63,649 nucleotides of DNA from Lachnospiraceae bacterium (GTDB lineage: Bacteria; Bacillota; Clostridia; Lachnospirales; Lachnospiraceae), in assembly GCA_017557525.1 (NCBI GenBank), contig JAFYYN010000173.1, positions 1 to 63,649 of the forward strand, read 5' to 3'. The notes under the pieces were generated by a model. That model did no database searches, had not been told where the DNA came from, and worked only from the letters and a program-made list of their open reading frames with translations. This document shows positions 37,401 to 44,197 of the stretch, one piece after another; position 1 is the stretch's first letter; every line of letters starts with the position of its first letter. The translations under genes and the position numbers were made by a program.

Positions 37401-40400
37401 AGTATCTTTGTGGTGATGTTCGCAGAAAGCTTTTTGAAGCAGAACAGGCAGCTGCGGAGGACAGTAGTTATGCAAAGAATGTAGAAGCCTTAAAGGAAAT
37501 TATTCCTGAAGATATAGGAGCTACAGAAATAAGTGCTGACCTCGGCTGTACTTGGATTGATACTGAGGATTACGAAGAATTTATACGTTCTCTCAGTGGT
37601 AGAGGTAAATATGATTCTAAGGACTCCAGTGTTCAGTTTTCAAATGTCACCGGTCAGTTCAAGGTCGGAAGTGCTCGCAGCAGATCAACAGATATATTTA
37701 ATACAAATGAAATATCTACATACGGTACAGAAGATATGAATATGTATCGTATTATTGAAAATCTGCTTAATCAGCGTAAAGTTCAGGTATTCGATTATAT
37801 TCCTGATCCACAAAAGGAAGGAAAGCTCAAATCTGTAATAAACAGCTATAAAACCAAAATAGCGCAGTCAAAAGCAAAGGAAATCAAAAAAGCGTTCCAT
37901 GAATGGATATTTGCAACAGATGAGCGCAAGGAAAAATATGTTAAGCGATATAATGAGAGGTTTAACAGTATTGTAGGACGTTCTTATGACGGTTCGCACC
38001 TTACATTTACGGGATTGTCTAACAAGTTTAATCTTCGTAAACATCAGCTCGATTGCATTGCCCGTTCAATATACGGCGGTAACACTCTTGCCGCACACTG
38101 CGTAGGTGCCGGTAAGTCTGCGGTAATAGCAGCATCGGTAATGAAGAAAAAAGAGCTTGGTCTTATACACAAAGCTTGTGTTGTAGTTCCAAAACCACTT
38201 ACAGAGCAAACAGAACGTGAATGGAGAATGAGTTTCCCCGATGCAAAGCTCTTTTTACTTGATAATAAGGATTTGTCTGATGAAAGTAAAAGAGAATTAT
38301 TCACAGCAAGAGTTGCAACAGGCGATTATGATGCTGTAATCATGTCACAGGAACAGTTTGAAAAGCTGGCTATGTCTCCTGAATATCAGGCTGAATATCT
38401 CGACAAGAAGATAGCAGAAATGAGAAACGACCTTGAAGAAAGGAAACGTGAAACAGGTCGTAGAGATCCGTCTGTAAAGGAATTGGAAGTTGTCATTATT
38501 AAAACAGAACGTCAGATTGAGAACATTATGAATCCAAAGTCAAAATCAAGAGGTAAAGATAACCTGTTAAACTTTGAATCGCTTGGTTTTGATTACCTTG
38601 TGGCAGATGAAGCTCATGCCTATAAAAACGGTTATGTATCAACTAAGATGGGCGATGTGCAGGGCGTTAATACAAATGAGTCCGGACGTTCAGGTGATAT
38701 GCTCATGAAGTGCGATTACTTCAATAATGAATTTGGCAATGGTCATATTCTTTTTGCAACAGGTACTCCAGTATCAAATTCAATGTCAGAACTATACGTA
38801 ATGACACGTTATCTTCGTCCTGATTTGCTTGAAAACTGTGGCTGCTCTCGATTTGATGATTGGGTAGCTACATTCGGAATGATTAAAACTCAGAACAAGA
38901 AAACAGCAACAGGCGAACTGAAACTGAAAACTTGTTTTGCAGGCTTTAAGAACCGTCCTGAGCTGATGAAAATGTACAAAGAGTTTGCAGACCTTGTAGC
39001 ACTCGAAAAGTTGATTGCTGATCCAAATTCTAATATAGTAGTGCCGAAAATTAAAGGCGGTAAACCGCAGATAATTGAGGTTGATGCTACACCTGAACAG
39101 CGTGAGATAGTAAAAGACTTTGCAAGACGTGGCAGAGAAATACAGAGCGGTAACGTCAGACCTGATGAAGATAACCTGTTAAAAATCACAGGCGAAGCTC
39201 GATTGGTAGGTTTAGGAAATAAGGCTGTTGCTGCTGTATGGCTCAAAAATGAAGGTTTTCTTCCTGACGGGTTCCTTGAAGATGATAAATCTGGAAAAAT
39301 AGATGAGTGTGTCAGACAAACAGCTAAAAGATATCACGATAGATATGATGACAAGGCGGTACAGATTATCTTTTCAGATATTGCAGTTAATAGTGATGAT
39401 GGAAAGTTCTCAGCTTATGAATACATCAGAAAAGAACTTATCGCAAAGGGCGTAAAGGCAGATGAAATTATATTTGCTCCGAAATCCGATGCAAAAAACA
39501 GGACTGACGTGTTTAGGGATATTAATGAAGCAAAATACCGTATAGTCATTGGAAGTACAGGAACTATCGGAACAGGAGCTAATATTCAGAAACACCTTTA
39601 TGCATTACATCATCTCGATATACCGTGGAGACCAAGTGATTTTGCTCAACGTGAAGGAAGAATTGTCCGTCAGGGCAACCTCAACGCAGAAGTTGAGATA
39701 CTAAATTACGTTACAAAGGGTACTCTCGATAGTTACTTATATCAGGGCGTTACTGATAAGGCAAGAGGTATAGCACAGCTTTGGAACGATAGTAACATCA
39801 GTCGCACATCTGAGGATATAGACGAAAAGGTTCTTACATTCGGTGAACTCGAAGCTGCTGCGGAGGGTAATCCGAAACTCAGAGAGTATTCAGAATTAAA
39901 GAATAAAATCGACGAAATGCAAGTTGTCAGATCTGAATACAATCATGAAACTACAAGAATTGAGCGTAATCTGAAAGAAATACCTGATAAGCTTGAAGCG
40001 ACAAAGAAATTACTCGCCGGAGCGCAAAAAGACCTTGAACGCACAAAATCCATGCGTAGGAATGACAAAATGGAGTCTATTGAAATCAAAATGCATACAG
40101 GCAATGTCACTTCTGACAGGGCAAGAGCCAATAAATATATGGCAGATAAGGTAAGCTTGAAAGTTGCTCGACCTCTTGACGGAAATCCTGAATTTTATAT
40201 AGAAGGATTCAAAATATCACTTGCAACTACTGAAGATCGTGCACATCCAGCATTTGCAATACAAGGTGAACGTGCTGCAGCATATCGTATTGAGTGCGGT
40301 GTTGGAGAAAACTCTGACAATTATCAGAGATTACTTAATTTCTTTGATAAAGGTATTGAGAGACAGATTGAAAAAGATACTGCTGTCATTGAAAAGCTGA

Positions 40401-40639
40401 ACCTTGACTATAAGCAGTCTCAGGAGAGAGTTAAAACTCCTTTCCCCGGTGAAGATGAGTACAACAATACTCTTAAAGCGTTTGAAGAACTCGAACACGA
40501 ATTAACTGCCGGTGGCTTCCTCGATAATGGAGAAGAACTTACAGGCGCAGACGATTTTAAGGACTACGAAACAGAAAAAATGGATACAAACGTTAATGAT
40601 AACGCTGATATGGACATATCAGAGTACAATAGCATATAG
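28490..40639 (+). CDS. Giant polyvalent DNA methylase / SNF2-like helicase, 4049 aa
   Basis: Largest gene of the element. Residues 1-238 form an N-terminal domain; 239-440 are a Ser/Gly/Asp/Arg-rich disordered linker overprinted by another gene. Residues 440-2390 hold several large-polyvalent-protein domains, including FVNGKIRVQEFYEKS ... LKKEYGIGGHSGSG. An N6-adenine methylase-like domain follows, with YSGWGG (about 2418), SAM motif EPSCGTGNF (about 2487) and NVPFGEF in place of NPPF (about 2568). The superfamily 2 helicase has Walker A GAGKS (about 3205), DEAH (about 3373) and REGRIVRQGN (about 3720), then a coiled coil. Such proteins are thought to protect or remodel incoming DNA. Three full palindromes and decayed ones lie in linkers. 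Confidence 0.88.
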   Translation: MLEPTPVGHFSKLGAQTIAKVTSNDAEYLKFLKYFGRVFKHPVSVALEFYSNKPDAQFIASKGQWERADYHVAIGAKGINFLDQKGNLITLYDFEDVIEEIPPKRWSVTQNNVSAIRSQLNLPSDTPLFIELEGSVTSPIDDLSIIQDLGLAALPDTDKLKFRDSYHNMIQVMLTGRLEVNGAIYRIQPDRAALGYCQTDEQKFYLLTAAASAARKALTSLEYAFDTLRTQNEIIRKEANENEIRRMAETQSGRKADSTGSGLSAASDYGTSQRSNISESREEGRTDRLASDTGSRGNETGEMVSGDNNGNTEIGNRNDRAAISSESVGRSVHSDDRVQRTITGGTADRDIRQNVDGEYGEELPGESRNDDVLSQVSDGSKVGGQESGGILRSAERTVQQEQSTSSEQLGGNSDLGDNEEIRDRTPDNDGSSSRTGNDSLNVDININSEIADKWDNLDVIIDNKNGSIDWIYFNPDSLSGGQLVINHIRDEQFEEASRFDSIYDYLNSVADQQLVDIDTSDFYVAATQYLDIADNGNAALVSTTGNSKEIEQFLQNYAKNLKLNNNAYAEYRASLRNTVYTRLNDTQRFKFSHCKYVEEPKNCIWGQIDNAVRINNGIFEVSTASHGGIMIRSEVAKAILSREAQKIAQKEHDWYFYEEDCAYAVALREIVDKNLFSDINSYFSKQYNKTTDDFLPKFNEAINLSLQRWFSSYWDKRETALYNTLSPEEQAEEIGQLSFGDNAAESVEDKEVSAIRSREIQKAIHDIKRRIDNFDPQTGKSQELEKQKALLKFFQSANSNDIELTPESFKSFMEQSAVDTNINSDAADKQTNLQALFSVEVNGEQSFYKVSNKSSDDILRIAKSELPRLGFNNIGDKISEIEYAEIQQSSAFTFSVDINLDTNMASLYSVNQGYGGISEGDRTDDNVSIINIRLSDYRVPYRGLAAEKIPVSASYAISMWENGFPVYLNNEVVPKRNELAVGTDVTELFSDDKVFSAEFGDVKKQQLIDAVSSDISDIDAAMPEEKYIDIRDFVEHDENNVFEWDNGQNVYLNVTKALIDRNMGFIDDYLTAVKNEFDSFRGETAQNRLVEYANYAPPEKECDTVLDMPEYSLSIDLKEIDELYIKDEYSYYEGGIDSDGHERKDNYSRHNRSLTISLDPYGVVYVNSYDDRDLYDPYREKDYDVSDSNEVKALREQVIEFIKTSEDLSITSYNEGRTQDFQVKAADSETAIADDNMLSSGPIVDGVQVYEALAAEIDRGTGFVNGKIRVQEFYEKSRSIPNHPTTKELAECLKKEYGIGGHSGSGNITMVDYNSKGMTFSFQNGEKFRHSWFDVASLAEYRLRENIYLSPEQQNEWQRIKANRSPELNYEPYEIKIGDQFRQKATHVVSEVVALTDTEPYYKGDYTVKRMQGASEITENVSYNILLSDLYQFIGNSNDLKAEQEKDNSNTFEIYQVKSGEDYRYYRFTSYEMLHNEGNTVDFNNYELKYTAELVDGTTLEDIYTRFNVEHPDDFTGHSLSVSDVIVVHDDDVTTAYYIDDVGYKKVPEFLQLEQKEDIVEDFQNKNTATTDTPDYSQAIHEGFTALYSSHTYTEKQNKFLKRLENYAANNNVTENIVNTAFEKGAAFRNTYGNKEYISRNLFARRLGSLEKELESNIRAVINPQELEEKIHQVITNAGYDGGVDEKKEYTSFKEALEVGQKYIEDGYLGFAIYNQNTQMIERVEGDFPVTTAFSDEILKINGIDNRKVEVNTVINGNNLENTDALATAKQLINEFCEDEYEISADFSDMHNVALAHTTLTDEQVPVQVTADLLDYKLIYEFGYEVFKTEKFSSIEDMVQNGLTGLDFADLVDVPDELIEKYVPNIKDYYNQYAILSRCKQDCIYAINRAEHIDSIKSLNKYLYLGSVDGCISTMHELYEQLPDNAKPEWLTLEDINEYETQLTEISRNIASNPVDTNINAETTVDTSSNDIEQLTDEANATTLAEIEVGDILYLKEPESGEMMYFRIDSFQDNFMVSMSRVADAAGNDFTEIGKASIGIIDGHWRETLLDHNTDSPILRYTKNYQEELKQQNNIATNSNEAPVEERVHKRASRAEMLYREFTEAYPDIANGTHTYERYGEDYDEYGENDAFEPLSLEYLGDDTYSFMTWYVQNGDLMHDPDFVFTLDHENKELHVWEFQMDGVPAFGTLYERVEQEDGSIDRKLQASLEDNFRTNLRNAIAVKRELTAYTDINGEEHELKSNEPQVKPETPEINDSSAYYREALNSFSEKHGLGELNIKNSDNGFHITEKFKDGISVPIWFISHREPTLLTNNELEKEFELIEKQAERNKTTVSEMDFRERRVEEHGGMTELPMVQDNLPEINFARDPRQKISDNNIALIELNRLRTCEANGRYPFDKGRNDYNSIDNSLARLRGYSGWGGVPQLFDETFSNLKYLRDAIKSRLTPEEYANARRSTLTSHYTPQVIIDAMYKTIRNMGLPKNSRILEPSCGTGNFIARMPHDMGKGGIVGVEIDSITADIAKYLNVPMDNPYADEKDEILRDKRDIKILNCGFERSGLENNSFDLAIGNVPFGEFKLNDPDYTDDWYIHDAFFRKALDKVAPGGIVAFVTSTGTLDKKNPKIREYLATRAELVGAVRLPNNAFADAGTSTSTDIVFLQKRKELLKVHDPKPDWCYTLPVEVEMVGKKYEGEKRTAYINSYFVQNPQMVLGTIKQTTHFDMLTCEPIEGKTLKEQLDIAFRQLNAKISIDKREQSVLEKKGYIEPWGKSFTYQIKDDKVFFNTGNAMEEVETKGKSLDKYKALCQLRDTTRELLEKQVTTDIDYDLTPLRNKLNEQYDSFVKEYGNTTSKAIIKLFRKDADYPILAALESVDPDTKVVTKADIFTRRTVNPIKEITEVDTIEEAMQVSLDKKGKIDIGYMSWLLQNKYDDMNISSVAEKIADELLERGLVFKDPAKLATGKPYAAIVDRSEYLCGDVRRKLFEAEQAAAEDSSYAKNVEALKEIIPEDIGATEISADLGCTWIDTEDYEEFIRSLSGRGKYDSKDSSVQFSNVTGQFKVGSARSRSTDIFNTNEISTYGTEDMNMYRIIENLLNQRKVQVFDYIPDPQKEGKLKSVINSYKTKIAQSKAKEIKKAFHEWIFATDERKEKYVKRYNERFNSIVGRSYDGSHLTFTGLSNKFNLRKHQLDCIARSIYGGNTLAAHCVGAGKSAVIAASVMKKKELGLIHKACVVVPKPLTEQTEREWRMSFPDAKLFLLDNKDLSDESKRELFTARVATGDYDAVIMSQEQFEKLAMSPEYQAEYLDKKIAEMRNDLEERKRETGRRDPSVKELEVVIIKTERQIENIMNPKSKSRGKDNLLNFESLGFDYLVADEAHAYKNGYVSTKMGDVQGVNTNESGRSGDMLMKCDYFNNEFGNGHILFATGTPVSNSMSELYVMTRYLRPDLLENCGCSRFDDWVATFGMIKTQNKKTATGELKLKTCFAGFKNRPELMKMYKEFADLVALEKLIADPNSNIVVPKIKGGKPQIIEVDATPEQREIVKDFARRGREIQSGNVRPDEDNLLKITGEARLVGLGNKAVAAVWLKNEGFLPDGFLEDDKSGKIDECVRQTAKRYHDRYDDKAVQIIFSDIAVNSDDGKFSAYEYIRKELIAKGVKADEIIFAPKSDAKNRTDVFRDINEAKYRIVIGSTGTIGTGANIQKHLYALHHLDIPWRPSDFAQREGRIVRQGNLNAEVEILNYVTKGTLDSYLYQGVTDKARGIAQLWNDSNISRTSEDIDEKVLTFGELEAAAEGNPKLREYSELKNKIDEMQVVRSEYNHETTRIERNLKEIPDKLEATKKLLAGAQKDLERTKSMRRNDKMESIEIKMHTGNVTSDRARANKYMADKVSLKVARPLDGNPEFYIEGFKISLATTEDRAHPAFAIQGERAAAYRIECGVGENSDNYQRLLNFFDKGIERQIEKDTAVIEKLNLDYKQSQERVKTPFPGEDEYNNTLKAFEELEHELTAGGFLDNGEELTGADDFKDYETEKMDTNVNDNADMDISEYNSI
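29208..29810 (+). CDS. TnpV-like protein overprinted inside the giant gene
   Basis: 200 codons in the +2 frame relative to the host ORF (shift of 718 nt). Start ATG 29208 (or 29214) has AGAAAGGAAG just upstream. The sequence looks like a folded protein: NPLDGLYTP, then IGIFGKMWMENMEKNYPEKV, a helix with DKRAEEYYDQL, and a closing EIEHLIMTEVVLVPV. This matches the layout of TnpV family proteins (GKYG-M-x-YL-E-P ... D-A-E ... EIV-x-x-V). The giant ORF's own product here is low-complexity. Ends 2 bp before palindrome copy 15. Confidence 0.75.
   Translation: MKMKYAEWQKLSQEEKLTVPAADYPQLQTTELHNGVTSAKVEKKDGQIGWLLTQEVGAMKQEKWFPEITTETLKSGTETIEQPYLLNPLDGLYTPMIEYNEPSLEEQPIGIFGKMWMENMEKNYPEKVEMMMFFHRYLTVARSVDKRAEEYYDQLSEQYNRNNPRPQNSSEEIATWETMKKYEIEHLIMTEVVLVPVTTP
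29813..29830 (+). repeat. 18-bp palindrome copy 15 (giant gene)
   Basis: Arms intact, spacer TAAA. Reads VDININ; immediately follows the overprinted gene. Confidence 0.85.
30941..30958 (+). repeat. 18-bp palindrome copy 16 (giant gene)
   Basis: Exact consensus, VDTNIN near residue 818. Confidence 0.9.
34352..34369 (+). repeat. 18-bp palindrome copy 17 (giant gene)
   Basis: Exact consensus, VDTNIN near residue 1955. A decayed copy GTTGATACAAGTAGCAAC follows at 34382-34399. Confidence 0.9.
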
Positions 40640-40656
40640 GCTGTATCCAGTGATTA

Positions 40657-40687
40657 ACAAGCACTATGCTGAGTGTATAGTGCTTGT
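40657..40687. terminator. Hairpin after the giant gene
   Basis: ACAAGCACTAT (40657-40667) pairs with ATAGTGCTTGT (40677-40687), an 11-bp perfect stem. There is no T-run, so termination strength is uncertain. Confidence 0.5.
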
Positions 40688-40737
40688 ATAGTCACGCCAA
40701 CAATTGTAAATTCTTTCTTAATATTCTTAGATATATG

Positions 40738-40766
40738 TTGACTTACCTCTCAATGAGTGGTATAAT
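40738..40766 (+). promoter_or_regulatory. Promoter of the 40822 operon
   Basis: TTGACT (40738-40743), 17 bp, TATAAT (40761-40766). It drives the regulator, the zeta-Toprim gene and perhaps more. Confidence 0.75.
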
Positions 40767-40821
40767 CATATTGAAGAAAAAAATTATATCACTTTTTATC
40801 ACGTTTAAGGAGGTAATAAGC

Positions 40822-41262
40822 ATGACAATCAAACAGATTCGTGAGAGCTTTGACCTAACACAAGCAGAGCTTGCAAATATTACTGGCATTCCCAAACGCT
40901 CGATAGAGAATTGGGAAATGGAAGTCAGAAAGCCACCTGAATATATTCCCGACTTAGTTCTATCCAAGGTCGAAGCTGCCATGAGAGTGCAGCACAAAAA
41001 TGAGGAACTTGAAAACTTATACTTAGGTATGGAAAGATGTGATTTGAGAATATATGCAAATACAATCCTTAATCACTATTACACCTTTTTAGCAAATCAT
41101 AACATCAATCCAGTTACCGAACCGGATCACTTTATGTCTAAATGCTGTAAAGATGTTTGGAGCATTTATGAAGCAGCAGCTCAGTGTAGCAGTTCAGTTC
41201 AGATAAGAGACTATATGAGCAGACTTGATAAATTGAACGCATACTTGAATAATGCTCGTTAG
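40822..41262 (+). CDS. Cro/XRE-type regulator, 146 aa
   Basis: Start at ATG 40822 behind AAGGAGG; an upstream ORF extension only reads the promoter region. N-terminal HTH: TIKQIRESFDLTQAELANIT then IPKRSIENWEMEVRKPPEYI, a pattern shared with the protein at 49601. The C-terminal half is helical and unrecognised. It may regulate the adjacent zeta toxin gene or act as part of its antitoxin. Confidence 0.78.
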   Translation: MTIKQIRESFDLTQAELANITGIPKRSIENWEMEVRKPPEYIPDLVLSKVEAAMRVQHKNEELENLYLGMERCDLRIYANTILNHYYTFLANHNINPVTEPDHFMSKCCKDVWSIYEAAAQCSSSVQIRDYMSRLDKLNAYLNNAR

Positions 41263-41280
41263 TTATAAGGAGGTTAATCT

Positions 41281-41778
41281 ATGACAGAGTTAGATTTAAC
41301 TATAGCGAAAGATAACGCTAAAATGAACGCAAATCGAGTAAAGGATTTGTATGAGGATTATATACAGACCAAAGAAATTTCCAAATTTAATGATAATAAT
41401 CATTACGTTTGGGTTTATAATCAGCTCGAAGGGTTCCTGAATACATTCATTGATTTGTGCAGGACTGAGCGTGAGGTATCAAACATTACTGATAAGGTAA
41501 ATGCTTTCAAAGCAGAAATTGAAATGCGGTTCAAAGCACAAAAAGGATTGATGCAGCCTTTAATTGAACTGGATCATTATATTGAAATGGTCGATGCTGA
41601 TTTTTATTGGTATCTTGAAAATAATAATATTGATTTGCTTACTCAGAAAGATCATCCTATGGTAATAAAGTATCAAGAGCTGCGTAAATTAGGTCGTGAT
41701 ACTGTTGACTGCGACAGTATGGAGGACATTAAAGCTGTAAGAGCAAAGGTTGATGAAATCAGAAACCTAATAAAGTGA
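41281..41778 (+). CDS. Helical protein of unknown function, 165 aa
   Basis: All-helical soluble protein between the XRE regulator and the zeta toxin gene, with AAGGAGG 7 bases before ATG. No family recognised. The position makes it a candidate antitoxin for the zeta domain. Confidence 0.6.
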   Translation: MTELDLTIAKDNAKMNANRVKDLYEDYIQTKEISKFNDNNHYVWVYNQLEGFLNTFIDLCRTEREVSNITDKVNAFKAEIEMRFKAQKGLMQPLIELDHYIEMVDADFYWYLENNNIDLLTQKDHPMVIKYQELRKLGRDTVDCDSMEDIKAVRAKVDEIRNLIK

Positions 41779-41789
41779 GATAAGCATTT

Positions 41790-43574
41790 ATGGATAAGGA
41801 TATAATTTTTTCTTCAGAACAGTATGAACGTGCTTACCAAAAGATTAAGAACAGAGTAACAGATGAAATAAGCAGCGTTCAGAATCCAACAGCCATAGTT
41901 CTTGGTGGTCAGCCCGGTGCGGGAAAGTCCTCACTTTATAAAGAAGCTGATATAAGATTTAGAAAAAACATTGCTCATATTGATATTGACAAGTTCAGAG
42001 AATATCACCCTGATGCAGCCGAACTTAATAAAGTTCCTGAAACATACGGACAAAACACAAACGAGTTTGCAGGTGCAGTTGTTGATAGACTTATTGATGA
42101 ACTTGGTGAAAAAAGATTTAATATGATAATTGAAAGCTCAATGAAATCTCCAAATGCAGCTTTTCAGAATTATGATTTACTTAATCCTCGTGGTTACAAA
42201 CTTGAAGCTCAGGTAATGGCAACACCAAAAGAAATATCATGGCAAAGTGTTCAGGACCGATACGAAAAAGAAAAACAAGAGGGCAAACTTGCCCGAACTG
42301 TTCCAAAGGATTTTCATGATTATGTTGTAGAAAACATTGCAAATTCACTTGATATGATTTATCAATCAAATAAAATGAATGATATTATAATCTACAATAG
42401 AGATATGGAAGTCGTGTACCAAATGACTGAAACACCACACATAAATCCGTCGATACTGCTTGACAGTATCATCAATCAATCAGTGTTAGGAGGTAAAGCA
42501 ATGACCGATATTGAAAACAAAGAACTTATTGAAAAAGCTCGAACCGCAGACCTTGCAGACTATTTCAGAACAAGCGGATATACTCTGAAAAAGATATGTG
42601 GAGAGACTTATGTAAACGAAATCAAAGGATTAGTTATAAATACAGAAAGCAACAGTTGGTTTTCTCATTATCAGCAAGTAGGACGCAGAAACAACTCAAT
42701 TGATTGTCTGACAATGATACTTGATAAAACATTTAAAGAAGCTGTTTATGAATTGACAGGACAGGATATTTCACAAACTCGTTCATCTGACAGACGAACA
42801 GAGAAGAAGCCAATTGTGAAAGCAGCCCCACAAAAGCAACAAGAACCAAAAGAGAAAAAAGAAATAGAAATGCCTGAACACGCTCCAACACAAAGAAGAG
42901 TTTTTGGTTATCTTCATACCGGCAGGCACATATCAAATGATGTTATCCGTGAGCTTGTAAATGAGAAATTGCTTTATCAGACACAGGTGGAATTTAAAGG
43001 CAAGCTTCAAGATCAACCTGTAACTTACAAAAGAGCTAATGCAGTTTTTGTACACAAAGATGAAAATGGAAACGAAGTAGGCGGCGAGGTTCAAGGACTT
43101 GATATTAACAAAAGATTCAAAGGAACAGTAGCCGGAACCGGTGAGACTTTCTTCAAATTTGTTCCGGTCAAAGAAGCCAAACCAGTTCGAGCTTTTGTAT
43201 TTGAAAGCGCAATAGACCTCATGAGTTTTTATACAATGTGTACCGATAAGTCAAGGCTGAAAGGTACAATGCTTGTATCTATGGCAGGCTTAAAAAACTT
43301 TGTTGTCGAACAGCTCAGAGCGCAGGGACTTCATGTTATCTCTGCTGTTGATAATGACGATGCCGGAAGAAAATTTGAAAGGCTGAATGAGCTTACACGC
43401 TCGGACTCTGTGAAAGATAAACTCGATATTCACAACTTTAAAGACTGGAATGAACGTCTTGAATATCAAACAAAGCACCCAGATTTTCTTGCAGAAGAAC
43501 CTAAAATTATAAGTGAAATCAAAGAAAAAATTTCAAAAGAGAATTCAAATTATAATTCTCTTGGTGGGAGATAA
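41790..43574 (+). CDS. Zeta toxin-like kinase fused to DUF3991/Toprim primase-like domain
   Basis: 594 aa. Residues 1-235 are a zeta-type P-loop kinase: Walker A GGQPGAGKSS (39-48), HIDIDKFREYHP, and FNMIIESSMKSP. Zeta toxins phosphorylate UDP-N-acetylglucosamine. Residues 238-594 are a DnaG-like part: DUF3991-like N-terminus (DLADYFRTSGYTLKK), then a Toprim domain with FVFESAIDLMSFY (Glu) and VDNDDAGRK (Asp-x-Asp). An AGGAGG lies exactly before ATG 42501 (residue 238), so the Toprim half can also be made alone. Usually these are two adjacent genes. Confidence 0.8.
   Translation: MDKDIIFSSEQYERAYQKIKNRVTDEISSVQNPTAIVLGGQPGAGKSSLYKEADIRFRKNIAHIDIDKFREYHPDAAELNKVPETYGQNTNEFAGAVVDRLIDELGEKRFNMIIESSMKSPNAAFQNYDLLNPRGYKLEAQVMATPKEISWQSVQDRYEKEKQEGKLARTVPKDFHDYVVENIANSLDMIYQSNKMNDIIIYNRDMEVVYQMTETPHINPSILLDSIINQSVLGGKAMTDIENKELIEKARTADLADYFRTSGYTLKKICGETYVNEIKGLVINTESNSWFSHYQQVGRRNNSIDCLTMILDKTFKEAVYELTGQDISQTRSSDRRTEKKPIVKAAPQKQQEPKEKKEIEMPEHAPTQRRVFGYLHTGRHISNDVIRELVNEKLLYQTQVEFKGKLQDQPVTYKRANAVFVHKDENGNEVGGEVQGLDINKRFKGTVAGTGETFFKFVPVKEAKPVRAFVFESAIDLMSFYTMCTDKSRLKGTMLVSMAGLKNFVVEQLRAQGLHVISAVDNDDAGRKFERLNELTRSDSVKDKLDIHNFKDWNERLEYQTKHPDFLAEEPKIISEIKEKISKENSNYNSLGGR
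42501..43574 (+). CDS. Possible internal start: separate Toprim/DUF3991 protein
   Basis: The in-frame ATG at 42501 has TTAGGAGGTAAAGCA before it, an ideal ribosome-binding site. This would give a 357-aa protein starting MTDIENKELI with the primase-like domain only. Confidence 0.55.
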   Translation: MTDIENKELIEKARTADLADYFRTSGYTLKKICGETYVNEIKGLVINTESNSWFSHYQQVGRRNNSIDCLTMILDKTFKEAVYELTGQDISQTRSSDRRTEKKPIVKAAPQKQQEPKEKKEIEMPEHAPTQRRVFGYLHTGRHISNDVIRELVNEKLLYQTQVEFKGKLQDQPVTYKRANAVFVHKDENGNEVGGEVQGLDINKRFKGTVAGTGETFFKFVPVKEAKPVRAFVFESAIDLMSFYTMCTDKSRLKGTMLVSMAGLKNFVVEQLRAQGLHVISAVDNDDAGRKFERLNELTRSDSVKDKLDIHNFKDWNERLEYQTKHPDFLAEEPKIISEIKEKISKENSNYNSLGGR

Positions 43575-43579
43575 CAGAT

Positions 43580-43912
43580 ATGAGTTACAACAAGACCTAT
43601 ACGAATTTACTGTTATCAAGAGATCAGATTGAAGGAATACTCTACGTCATGGATTGTTATTCTCAAACAGAAACAGCTCATAAGTATAAAGAATATGCAG
43701 AGAGAGTGAGAGAAAAAATATTAAAGTACGGAAGAGTTTTTGGCAGGGATAATGAAGAAATGGTTGCACTAAATATGTATGAAACAGATATGATAATATT
43801 TGTTAAATTACTTTCCACATATATTTCGGCAGCACAAGAAATGCCGAAAGATTATTTTCTTGATGTCAAAAATGCATTCTGTGTTCGTAACGAAAAAATA
43901 ACGGAAACGTAA
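43580..43912 (+). CDS. Helical protein of unknown function, 110 aa
   Basis: Small helical protein starting MSYNKTYTNLLLSRDQI, 5 bp after the zeta-Toprim stop, with GGGAG upstream. No family recognised. The last gene before the oriT-like region. Confidence 0.6.
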   Translation: MSYNKTYTNLLLSRDQIEGILYVMDCYSQTETAHKYKEYAERVREKILKYGRVFGRDNEEMVALNMYETDMIIFVKLLSTYISAAQEMPKDYFLDVKNAFCVRNEKITET

Positions 43913-43944
43913 AAGGGTTTGGGAATTTCCCCAAAAAAGTGGAA

Positions 43945-44165
43945 CGATATGAACTGCTCTTAAATGTAAAAAGGAGTTGCCTTTAAGAGCAGTTCAACAA
44001 AAGTCAAGGAATGTGTCCTTGCCCAAAAGCAGCACTTGTTGCTGCGGCTGTTTTGGAGGGTAAAAAATTAATATTTTTTATCATCCAAAACAGTTATTGG
44101 GTTCAAAAACCATTGTGTACGCACAGCGGTTTTTGAGTCGCTAATATTCTCCGAATATTAGAACA
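43945..44165. other. oriT: Probable origin of transfer (oriT) with five inverted repeats
   Basis: Directly upstream of the relaxase gene, without coding capacity. IR1 GAACTGCTCTTAAA (43951-43964)/43982-43995; IR2 GCAGC/GCTGC (44029-44045); IR3 CTGTTTTGGA/TCCAAAACAG (44048-44093) with an inner A-run/T-run; IR4 TCAAAAACC/GGTTTTTGA (44103-44136) around TGTG-TACG-CACA; IR5 CTAATATTC/GAATATTAG (44141-44161). Dense hairpins beside a relaxase gene are the hallmark of an oriT. The nick site cannot be placed; the pMV158-type nick sequence was not found. Confidence 0.6.
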
Positions 44166-44197
44166 GAATTGAAAAAATAAAGGAGGAACTGATAAAA

